This document shows, piece by piece, positions 41,037 through 50,811 of a stretch of DNA of 64,000 nt. The notes beneath the pieces were generated by a model, which was not told the origin of the DNA, did no database searches, and worked only from the letters and a program-made list of their open reading frames with translations. Source of the stretch: Phytoseiulus persimilis (lineage: Eukaryota; Arthropoda; Arachnida; Mesostigmata; Phytoseiidae); contig CM075102.1 in the NCBI GenBank assembly GCA_037576195.1, positions 34,840,745 through 34,904,744 on the forward strand, read 5' to 3'. A program made the position numbers and the translations under genes. Numbering within the stretch: position 1 is the stretch's first letter; every line of letters starts with the position of its first letter.

Positions 41037-44000
41037 TCAGCGTAGAGGACCGTTGTGGGGTCGGACGCTGTAGTAATCGTGATCATTCGGTGGTGGTACC
41101 GAAATAGTGGACGAACTCAAAGAACTTGTCACTGGTGGGGCGAAGGAACGATAAAATAGACCAGAATCAAAGTGATAATTCCGGTGACCTTCGCCGCTCC
41201 GCTCAAATGATGCGTTATTTTGTGTGGAAAGTCGGGAAGAATACTCGATTTCGTCCTCAGAGGACGCAATGATACTGCTGGAGGAACTTTCATCCGATGG
41301 TGACGATGATGATGATGAAGACACTGGCTTCGGATCCCCTTGAGCCAATTGTTGGATTATTGCGAAGGACTGGGGCGAGAGGCGAGATTTGAGTTTTAGT
41401 AGCTCAGCTGGAGGACATTTCGCGAGCCGCGGCTTGAGGGACGCTAGGTCCCCTTGCAGAGACGTCAACAGGAACGCTCTGTCTATAGAATGTTTCGAAG
41501 ACGCCGATTGCGCATGCGCTGCCATGTGCGTCGAGCGAGGCAGGCGTTTGGCTCCCGTGGAGGCCGGAGGTGAAGATTCCAAGGCAAGGGATTCCCTCCA
41601 AGTTTCATCGAAAGACTTCCCTGCGGGCTTCATCTCGTTCACAGTCTTGTGGTCCGGTGAGCGCGATTCTCGTTCTGGACCTCGTTCCGCGTTTCCGTGA
41701 TCTTGGGGTTGCCTTTTTGTATCGTCCAGTCTCCGTTCCTTTCTTCTTCTGGATTCGCGGTCTTCCGAGTGTACACGTCTCCTCTTAGACTTCGATGATA
41801 GTTTCAACAACCCGGTCGCGGCTAAATAATTTACAAGTTTTTCGGTTTGCACCGTTGACAAACCCGGCAGTTCACCGATTTCCTGTCGCTTCCGCTCAAC
41901 AAGGAGAACAATGCGAAGCTTATAATCCATATACAATTTAGGTTCTATCCTGAGATCGGCACATAACTAGAAGAAATCGAGAATCTCCAGTTTAGACGCG
42001 AGTCGCGCTCCCAAATCGTGAACTGTCACTGCCAATGCGGAAATGGGGTGTTTGCTGTCTGCGAAATACTTCCGAGTCCTGTGAATGGATTTCGCGAACC
42101 AGAACGCACCTGACGCTCCTGCTCGCTGAGCAGTTCAAGAGACCTCCTCCTCGTCGTCGTCGTGCTGGGAGTCACCCTGAAGAGTATTTCGATAGTAAAT
42201 CAAAATAAACATCAAAATACTAATTCGCTCCATGCTATATTGAAGTTAGCGGAAATGCATTCATAGCAGCACAGGTTGCTTTGTGAGTAAACGTACTCTG
42301 CCGGAACCAAAAGAATGTCCGTTGAGTCTTTTGAATTTATGCCGCTTGTTATAACCCTTGCGTTCTCTCGAGATGACCGATATTCTTCTACGTCCTTTTC
42401 GAGCACCTGAAGCTCCTCCGGCGCAAGTTCCGCAACCTCCACTCCATCCTGAAACATCTGAAGGTGTGGCCGAACAGTCTGAATAGTGACTGCCAGTTCT
42501 CAGAATGCCCTCTTCTAGTTCCGCAGCAATTTCCTCCGGGGGACACCCCATCGGTTCCACAGACTCTGAGCGACAAAGATCTGCGCCTAACGGCTGCCGA
42601 ACGAAAGGAAAGGAAACATCTATTCAGTGATATTCAGAAATCATCCAGGAAGCGAGCGTCGAAGACCCGACGAAATCTATGTACCGGTGAGACTTTGAGA
42701 TGATGCAGTGGAGAATTTTGGGTTCTTGAGAATATTTCTAGTGTACTTTCGGAGAAATTCACGATTGGGGAGATCGGATACACAAGCTACGAGAAGCTAG
42801 GAAAGCGTGAAGTGTGATAGAATCGAATGGTTTCAAGAGAGGGAGTCGGGTTCGTCTTTGTCCGGAACAATCTAGAGGAACGAACGTTCTAAACAATGAT
42901 AGCTCACGTGAAATTCATGATTTCTGAGAAAAATGATTGAGAGCGGAATTGACGTACCTGATCTTTGCCTTGCATGTATCGCTCCCTGTGTTGTCGAGCG
43001 ATTTCGAAGTGCGACATGGCGTCCAACCGGGTCACTCCGTGCTTCCGGGCCCGGCACAGGTCTCTTATACGGGCTTTGAGCTCGATTTGATTCGTGAGGT
43101 TTTGGAGGAACGAGATGAGTTCATCGAATGTCATGTACTGGAGGAAGAGCTTGAGGTTGGCGCAGATCTCAGTACGAAAACGCGTCTCTCCTTTATGGAG
43201 CCTGACACCCTCGCAGCCAGGGTAGGCATCCTGGTGCTTCAGGAAAAGGTGCAACAAGCCGAATTCAGAGGCAACGTTTTTCCGACGGGTACGCTCCTGA
43301 AGCCTTCTTTGACAACCGTCGATGAGGGCTAGTTTCATTCTACGGTCCAGATCGTCTTCGCCATCTTGGAAGACCAACTGGCTTATTTCTTCTTCCGCCT
43401 CGTTATCGTACTCTCTGTGAAGAGTTCGGAAATGATCCGATTAGTTCTGGTTGCCTCAGATTTAGCACTATCATTGGCTTGATGACAGATTTCAACATTC
43501 GCCTGAACAGAACAATCAGAGGTAAAGGGAAACGTAACGCGGAAGAAGCTTTCTCGACTCCGACTTCGCGCTATAAGCGACGTTCCACGTACGAGCCCAA
43601 TGACAGCACCATAAACCAGCAAGACACTCACTTGTAGAATTCGTCTCTGCTGGGCATATAGTTCATCTCAGCAACTTCGAGATTCGTGAGTAACTGTATG
43701 TTCCGCGCCGTTTGCTTCGGTGAACACTCGGGAATCCCAACATCCCTAACCAAGGCTCGTTCGGACGAATATCCGCCAACTTTCCACGTAACATTACCTG
43801 GAATATCAAAAGGATAGGGAAGAGCCCACTTACGCTCGAACCGTTCGCACGGAGAGTCCGCCATGACAATACAGGGAGGGAGAAGATGTGCAACTGACCA
43901 ATATTTCCGTCGACGTAGAAGTCGTTGTAGTGTTCTTCAACCTGTTTTGAACACTTCCCGGGAACCATAGAGGCCGCGTCTGTCCAATTTCCGTGGCCAT

Positions 44001-44977
44001 AGCGTTCGACAGCTTGGAGCAATCGCTGTTCGTCTATACAGAGCCACTGGTCTTCTTCGTCTGCACTTCCAAACAGCTTGAAACTCGCCTCATTCTGTCG
44101 AGAAAGATAGCGGTTGTGACCATACCATTGAGAACATACAGAAAGTAATTCTAGGGTATTTCGATTCCTCCGGGAACCTGAAGAGACACTCGTCGTAGCT
44201 GAGGCTTACCCATATTTCATAAGGATGCGTTTTCTTGTGTTTGCCCGGCTCCGCGTGCATGCAGAAACATTCTCCGCAGAGATGAACGTCTTCACACTCG
44301 TTCTGCTTGCAAGTGAAACGGATCCCCCGGATATCCGTGATACAGTTGACGCACCGGAAAATTATCTGATCGTCTGATTGAGAAGTCGACGGGGCTGGGA
44401 AAATGAATATTGAGTCACTCGCTAACAGCCTTTAAGTACGAAGCCGGGGATGCATTTCGTCACACAGTATCGCATCCGTTCTAACCACGACACATGGCCT
44501 GACCACGGACGGTGTTTTGGCTCATCGAAAAATTGTCGGAACTCCATGCCCGATAGCGCAGTATTTAGCTGTGCTATCTCGTTTTTCGTCGAAACCCCAT
44601 CCGATGTGCTCGGAGTGATAACGGCCCCGATGGAGCAACGAAAACTTCCAATAAAACTCCGTTGTCGCGATCCGAAATAGAGTGAACAAATGAAGAGCAA
44701 CGTCGGGGTTTGTGTCGCACTTCAGAAGCGTTCAACGGCAGAGATGCTTGTGCAGATGTCCACACAAGCTCCCGCTCCCTTGCTCTAGGCCCAAATTGAT
44801 CAAAAACGATTTGAGCGAAATATTGTCGTCTCCGAACTACGAAGAATTTAAGCTTGTGAGAATCGCTTCCACAACCCTATGCTACACTGGGTACGGCTTC
44901 GGGCATCGGCTCCTCGAGGAGTGGCTGCCGAAGAGCTTCGGTCAGGCGTATGTCAGCTGAGCTTGCTTACCGGCCAT
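41037..44977 (-). CDS. Ada2b: Transcriptional adapter ADA2b (TADA2B), SAGA-type acetyltransferase complex subunit
   Basis: A nuclear adapter that holds the GCN5 acetyltransferase in SAGA-type complexes. Exons in transcript order: 44,971-44,977 (ATGGCCG); 44,210-44,394; 43,899-44,094; 43,632-43,797; 42,958-43,414; a short exon ending at 42,407 that starts at 42,448, 42,457 or 42,478; and 41,037-41,966. All join in phase, giving about 660-670 residues. Residues 15-63 form the ZZ zinc finger (CVNC, LCGEC, then His-x3-His). Next come the SANT domain (ERYGHGNWTDAASMV ... HYNDFYVDGNIG), the conserved ADA2b middle (MPSRDEFYKEYDNEAE, then RTRRKNVASEFGL) and a SWIRM domain spanning the last splice (ELAPEELQ then LCADLRIEPKLYMDYK). 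After SWIRM there is a Ser/Lys/Arg-rich extension of about 230 residues that human TADA2B lacks. The ZZ finger has C-x4-C where human has C-x2-C. It shares an upstream region with YJU2B. Confidence 0.93.
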
Positions 44978-45977
44978 CTCGGTGTGGGTGATGGTGAGAG
45001 GTTTAACTCAGAGTTGAGAAGTCCTGAGCACTACTGCATCGGACTCCCGTCAATTCGAGAAACGATGATCTCTGCTGGAACCTGAAGAAACGTTCGGCTG
45101 CGAGGGCTGCTTCTCCCAACAACAACAGCACAAATACTCCTAATTCTGGGTGGAGATGAGCTTCGCTGGACCGTAGGATCGGACGAAAAGTGCGCCGATT
45201 TCCGGAAATCGAACAACGTATGGTATGGACACCGCTGAGAGGAACGCTCGTTAACCCATATGAGACCTGTGTTGAATGCTCGGGCGGATGGAAATTACGA
45301 AACTGAAATCTAGGCCTGAGTCTCCCAAGCAATGTCTGCAGCCCCTCGGTTTTTCGAGGGAGAGGGTGTTCGAATCCTGGCGCGAAGTTTACAATCGTAT
45401 TGTCGTAGCAGAAAATACACACCTCCAGACAAGACAGATAATTTCTGCACAAACCGACCGCATCTAATCTAACTTCGCACACATCCGATGCTTCAAACAA
45501 CTTGCATGATGTCAAATCAATGCTCTCCAAGCCGGCAGTTTCCTCCTCTCCCCCGAAATCCCAGAGCCTGCAGACATTGGGCTCTCGACAAAAGTAATGG
45601 CGGTGATTTATGCCATGCGCCGCCTCCGATTGGAAAGCTTCGAAGGTTCGAGCGATCAATGCTGGACGCCCTTGCGGAGGCATCCCGCTTCAAGACGGCT
45701 TCTGTGTTATGACCGTGATCATCACTCGATGGATGCTCCCCGGCATTGTGGAACCAATGCCGCTAAGCTCTCTTCTCAATGTTACCCTCTCCTCTCCATG
45801 CTGGTCGTCAGCAGCTGACCGTTTTCCCGATGTCTCGCACCAGTCATAATATTTACTCTTGAGCACGGACAGAGCAGCTGGACTCAGAAGTTCTTTCGGC
45901 AACGACTGAGCTCGACGACGTTGAGGAGAGCTTTCGTGGAGTAAAGAAATCCTCGCGAGCCACGACCATACCGCAAG
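44978..45977. promoter_or_regulatory. Shared upstream region of ADA2b and YJU2B
   Basis: The start codons of ADA2b (minus, 44,977) and YJU2B (plus, 45,978) point away from each other with 1,000 bp between them. Both promoters and both 5' UTRs must lie here or be reached through further untranslated exons. I see no clear TATA box. A 226-codon minus-strand open frame (45,003-45,683) lies inside and is not supported as a gene. Promoter function is inferred from arrangement only. Confidence 0.5.
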
Positions 45978-48141
45978 ATGGTGAGTGAACCTTTTCTCAT
46001 GAGCTCGATCGTCAAGACGGGAAAGCGCTTCTTAGAACGGAACGTTTTCGACGCGAGATTCTCATCCTCGACCTGCCCGTAGCCCGAAGAACAGATTTCT
46101 CCTAATGGGACCGTACGCTCTGCAGCATTTTCGATTTTACGGGCTTTGGCTTTCCCAAAATATTCTCGGTGTCTCTACTCCTTCCAGGCGGAGCGCAAAG
46201 CAACGAACAAATACTATCCCCCGGATTGGGACCCATCGAAGGGCTCGATCAACACGTATCGTAAAAGCCATCCATTACGAGAACGTGCCAAGAAACTCCA
46301 TTTGGGGATCTTGGTCATTCGTTTCGAAATGCCCTACAATATATGGTGTGAAGGATGCAAAAACCATATCGGAACCGGTGTCAGGTAGGCATGATCCAGA
46401 CCTGCTCCAGAGCTCGTACAGCTCGAGGTCAGGCGCGATCTTCACTAAAATAAGGCTGAAGTTACATTCCTCAGACGTCTCTGTGCACTTTCCTCTAACT
46501 GTATGAATTTTTACTCAAGGTACAATGCTGAGAAGAGTAAGGTTGGAATGTACTACACGACACCCGTTTACAAATTCAAGATGAAGTGTCACTTATGTGA
46601 TAACTATATCGAAATGCAGACGGATCCAGCGGTGAGTTGCTGCCCAGACAATATCTAATCAAGAGGGATCGAGCTATCCACCGCCAGCTCACCGAAGACG
46701 AAGAGAGGTTCATCAAGTCACATTTGTTCCGCAGAATTTGGACTATATCATACTCAGTGGAGCTAGCCGCCAAGAAAGACGTTGGGATCCAACTGAAAAT
46801 GGTCAAGTTGTTCCTGAGGGTAAGTTCATCGATGACTTCAAGTGGCACGAGGAGAGTTCTTCCCTGATTTGACTCCGATTATAAGCTTAGCGAACGAGGA
46901 GCTCTGATGGCCTCGCTCCTCATTTCAGATAAGAATGTGTCGAAGCAACTGGCTTCAGATCCCATGTTCAAACTGGAACACGTGGGGAATGACTCAAGGA
47001 AGAAGCATGATCTAGAACCAGTGATCGAGAAACTCGAAGACTTCCAAGATCGGTGGCGGGATAATTATTCGATGAACTCATTGCTGCGGAAGAAATTCAG
47101 AGTGAGTCCAACTGAACCAGACCGATTTGAACATGAAATGCAGGCGTTCTCGACCTTCTTGGGCCCGTGGTCCCCATCACGCCAGAAAGGGAAAGTCGTG
47201 GCCCCTTGAGCCCTGTGACATCTTCTGAGTGAGGAGACGAACGAGTCCGGGTCACAATGTGATGCCGAAAATCTTCGGGACTCTCCGAGTACCATCCAAT
47301 TTCATGATGGCGATTTATTACACGAGATTCTTCTCGATTTTGAGTGAGAGCCAGAGAACTTCCGAACTCCTCGTTCGTGTATGCAGTAGGTTCGGTGTGA
47401 GAAGAGACGAATATATATGAGTTATGACATCTCTGATGACCCCTCGAGGATCCCCTTGGGCTAGATGGCTCCAGGCTGAGAATCACTGAAATGAAACTTC
47501 CTCGAGCTCGTGAGGTGTTCGACTGTGTGCTCTCTCCTGCAAACGCGTTCAGTTCGTAAAACCTATCTTGCAGACAGAGAAGAAAGAACGCAAAGAGCTG
47601 GAAGCGAAGGATGATCTGATCAAATCCAAAGCAGCACTGAGCATCACGCTTCTCCCAGAATGCGAGTACGACAGAGAAGTCGCGCAACTTCTTCGACTTC
47701 AAGCACCGATGAGTGAGTTGGCGACATCAGTCGATTTTTCCCCTGCCTTCATTTAAGAAACGACTCTCGGAGGGGGAAAAGTCTTCGGAACTCCTTGCTT
47801 TTGTTGCAGGTTTCGATGAACGACAGAAAAAGGATCGGAGGGAGATCATGTCGAGGCCTCTGTTCAACGCTGCTAGCAGCACGTCGACTACACTCTTGGT
47901 CGCGAACAGAACCCTTCGCGCTGAATCATCAGCAAATGAGTCGAAGCCCCGCAATAATCGAACACTGCAATTGAAAGTTGTACGAAAAGTGCCACAAACC
48001 CTTGATGGGCTGGATACTCCGTCTAGCTCGAGCATCTCGTCGACTAGTGATCCCAAGTACGACGAGCTTGGGAGCGGCGGGGCTGAAGATGAAACGGGGC
48101 CGATCTGCTTGACTGCCTATTCCGACTCCGAGGATGATTGA
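45978..48141 (+). CDS. YJU2B: YJU2B / CCDC130 (Saf4) splicing factor
   Basis: A CWC16-family nuclear protein tied to the spliceosome (yeast relatives Yju2 and Saf4). Exons: 45,978-45,980; 46,188-46,384; 46,520-46,631; 46,735-46,819; 46,929-47,101; 47,574-47,712; 47,810-48,141. All six junctions keep phase, giving about 346 residues, somewhat shorter than human CCDC130. The protein starts MAERKATNKYYPPDWDPSKG, then SHPLRERAKKL and RFEMPYNIWCEGC. Two Cys-x2-Cys pairs (CEGC, CHLC) are the zinc-binding hallmark. EMQTDPA then NLDYIILSGASRQERRWDP follow, then a charged helix with LLRKKFR, and an acidic C-terminus (YSDSEDD). The first coding exon is the ATG codon alone, which explains why no longer initiator frame exists. 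Introns 3-5 are 97-109 bp; the one before exon 6 is 472 bp. I see no canonical poly(A) signal in the first 400 bp after the stop. Confidence 0.95.
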
Positions 48142-49557
48142 GATTATTGCACATAGAGCGAAACCGGCTTGAGCAATGCAGTAAATCGTTCAATATAGCT
48201 GTGATTCTATCTTCGAGTTTTGAATCTTCTACCGACATTCGCCTGTACTTTGGATTTCCCCGAATTCCCGAGTGACGGGGAATGATGTGAATGCATTCAG
48301 CTCAGAGAAAGTTGTTATTGGGTTGCGCCGCTGTTGACCTGAGCTTCCTCTCGTTCCAAAAAGAGCACCGGTTATCTGGTGATTGAGAGAAGTCTCTGCG
48401 GTCCAAATGATTCGGTTCGGAAACTTCAGCCGCTTCATCTGATCCTCGATGCATTATCGAATTCGATGGTATGCCGATCTGTTGCGAATCGATGCCACGA
48501 AATGCGTACGATGCAGAATAATCTTGAGCAAATCCGGCTCGGTGAGCCTCATGACCGGTGAACCTTATGCAGTTCACAAACTAGCTCCCCAACCCTTCGT
48601 GAACTAGTGACTTTCCAACCCCAATGTCTTGGACGTACCATTTCCAGTTAGGATAATATCAATCAGCTGCATTTTCTCGCGCTGCCATCGAGGGCGAACA
48701 TCGGCGCAGACCGGGGAGATCAAACAACTCGACGATTGCTCCACAGATTTCTCCAGTCAAGAGCTCTGGAAGTTTCAGAGCTCGCTCTCTACAGTCGCAG
48801 CGCACAGATGCCAACCGTGAATTATGAAAGCGATCTTCGAGCGATGGACCAACGGATCGAACCCTCCTGGTCGAGACGCCTTCTCAGGACAAAACATACG
48901 GCGGGTCGTTTCTGGATAGAGAGAACCTCGGGAAAAATGAGAGTTGTCTACAGACGGTAAAGTGCCACGTTCGTCCGACGAATCCGTTCGAGGTCGAGTC
49001 ACGCGCGGCTCTGGAGAGCTATATTTTTGTGCCAGAACGGGTTCCGGCCCTTAACTGGTTCAGCTTCCTATTGCTCCGTTGATTCCTCTTGTTGAAGCAG
49101 CTGCAGGAAATTGTCGTTATCCTCCCGAAAGACAATCAGAAACTCCATATGGGCCAGAATACGGTCACGCGATTCTTCATCCCGCTGTGTATCGAGATAT
49201 TGGCGCAAAAAATGCTCTTGCACCAAGGAACTCGCATAGATGGGGTACATCTTAACACTCACGACATACTAACCGAAAGCAGAGATCGCTCATCTCACCG
49301 CGATCCGCCTTGGACATTTTTAGAGATTGATAATTCCTGACTGTAAAGCTCCGGATCTGTCTGGAGTGCCGTCATCAAAGACGCTTCCCTCACTGTTGTC
49401 CACCGAATTCTTGTGGAAGCAGCAGACGAACGAACTTCAGCTCGCTTGTAATATCCATGTTCGCGACTAATTCAGTCAGAAGTGATTCCCGCTTGTTTTC
49501 TGCGTAGAGATCAGTGGAGTGTGATGATGCGAACCAAGCACCTCCCTGAGAGGTTAT
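48142..49557. other. Intergenic stretch between YJU2B and the fold-back element
   Basis: This holds the YJU2B 3' UTR and intergenic DNA. I see no reading frame with protein-like character or splice signals, no RNA gene and no repeat with clear ends. Confidence 0.5.
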
Positions 49558-49559
49558 GC

Positions 49560-49634
49560 CTCAGATGCCAGAAACTCAGATGCCAGAATCTCAGATGCCA
49601 GAAACTCAGATGCCAGAAACTCAGATGCCAGAAT
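49560..49634 (+). repeat. Left arm: five 15-bp tandem units
   Basis: Five head-to-tail copies of CTCAGATGCCAGAAA. Units 2 and 5 end in AAT, the others in AAA. They match the right arm in order and orientation when that arm is reverse-complemented. Confidence 0.95.
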
Positions 49635-50335
49635 GAAACCCTCTCCCGATCCCGGATAGATCCCCGCTAATTAAGCGGATTTGGGAGCAAAGCGTCTCCG
49701 ACGTCTGCAACGAGCGCGAGTCATGCGGCAGACCCTTTGTACATATGGTACACGCTGCACCGCACCCCCTGTGATTCATTGATGGTTTGCTGATGATGGC
49801 AACGAATGAATCATGATGAATGGATGGGACATTCGATGCATGTCTTCAATCTCGATCAGCGTGGACGTTCGGGGACTCGAGCTCCGGGGAAATAGAAAAG
49901 CGATCCTTCGCGCATTCCGAGCGGTCGCAGCCCCCTTCGCCGAAAGCTCGCTCGGCCTCAACTTGGATTTTGGGCCGCTAGCTCGGCGATTCCTCACTCA
50001 ATGCACGGAGTTATGGGAGGAACTACCTTCCTTTCTACTCGTCGCTAGCGAATCATCACTGCCAGTGACGGAGAGAGTGTAGGATTGAGGCGGGTCCGGA
50101 CACCCGCAATGAGGACGTCGTTGAGTTTTCCACGTCGATCGACAATAATCACATGTCCGGGGTGGTTCTCAAGCTGATCCTGTTGGCCCAAGGAGGGTAA
50201 CAGAGGTAGCCTGTGCTAGAACCTTTGGAGCTGTAGCTTTCCCCATCGAGCTCCCCGGTTCTGCCTAACTTCATTCGCGGCCTCCAATAACCCGCTGAAT
50301 CAGCGGGGACCCATCCGCAGTCGGGGGAGTGTTTT

Positions 50336-50410
50336 ATTCTGGCATCTGAGTTTCTGGCATCTGAGTTTCTGGCATCTGAGAGTCTGGCATCTGAGTTTCT
50401 GGCATCTGAG
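50336..50410 (-). repeat. Right arm: five 15-bp tandem units, inverted
   Basis: Five copies of TTCTGGCATCTGAG-type units, the reverse complement of the left arm. Counting from the outer end, unit 2 is again the variant one (ending ACT here, AAT on the left) and unit 5 again ends AAT, so the arms descend from one another as whole blocks. Confidence 0.95.
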
Positions 50411-50762
50411 GCTACGCCCCCTGAGAAGTCCGATGAAGCCTGGTCGTTTCCCGCAGCCCACGATCACGCTTCCGAGAATCTGACGATTTTCTCAGGACAT
50501 AACAACAACTCCCATTTATTTCGTTTTGCAATCGATGTGTAGGATGAATGCTCTTATGTATCTTGTGAAGTGCAAGGTTGTGTGAGTTGCAGCACCTAGT
50601 GCAAATGCAGAACCGGATGCTCACGCAGGGACTACGAAAAACTATCATGCTTCCTCCTTCGAAACTCTAGAAAAGTTTGGATGAGCGGCCCAGTCGGCGA
50701 AACATGATGGGAGATTTCTCAGCAGACACGAAGAAGAAAAACTCCATGAACAACTCATATAT

Positions 50763-50768
50763 TTTATT
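50763..50768 (-). promoter_or_regulatory. Poly(A) signal AATAAA, ICE1 gene
   Basis: Minus-strand AATAAA about 44 bp after the ICE1 stop codon (50,812-50,814), implying a very short 3' UTR. Confidence 0.7.
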
Positions 50769-50811
50769 CTGCTATGCACAACCTATTTTACAAAATATAC
50801 AAGTTTAGGCT

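Larger units (their letters stand above)
49558..50412. mobile_element. Fold-back-like DNA transposon, non-autonomous
   Basis: An 855-bp element whose two ends are inverted copies of each other. Each end starts with GCCTCAGATGCC and carries five tandem 15-bp units. A second inverted block further in (left to about 49,690, right from about 50,280) includes the near-palindromes CCCCGCTAATTAAGCGG and CCCGCTGAATCAGCGGGG. Long inverted ends built of short tandem repeats are the defining feature of fold-back elements. The interior (49,690-50,280) has only an 89-codon frame without recognised similarity, so it does not encode a transposase. A target-site duplication is not clear: flanks read GGTTAT and TACGCC. 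It sits between YJU2B and the 3' end of ICE1. Confidence 0.85.

Noticed and set aside
45355-45385. GTGTTCGAATCC, resembling a tRNA B box
   Set aside because: No matching A box at the right distance and no cloverleaf could be drawn.
45003-45683. 226-codon minus-strand open frame between ADA2b and YJU2B
   Set aside because: No family recognised, no splice or domain signals, and it lies where the two 5' UTRs and promoters must be. A frame of this length is only mildly unexpected in 64 kb.
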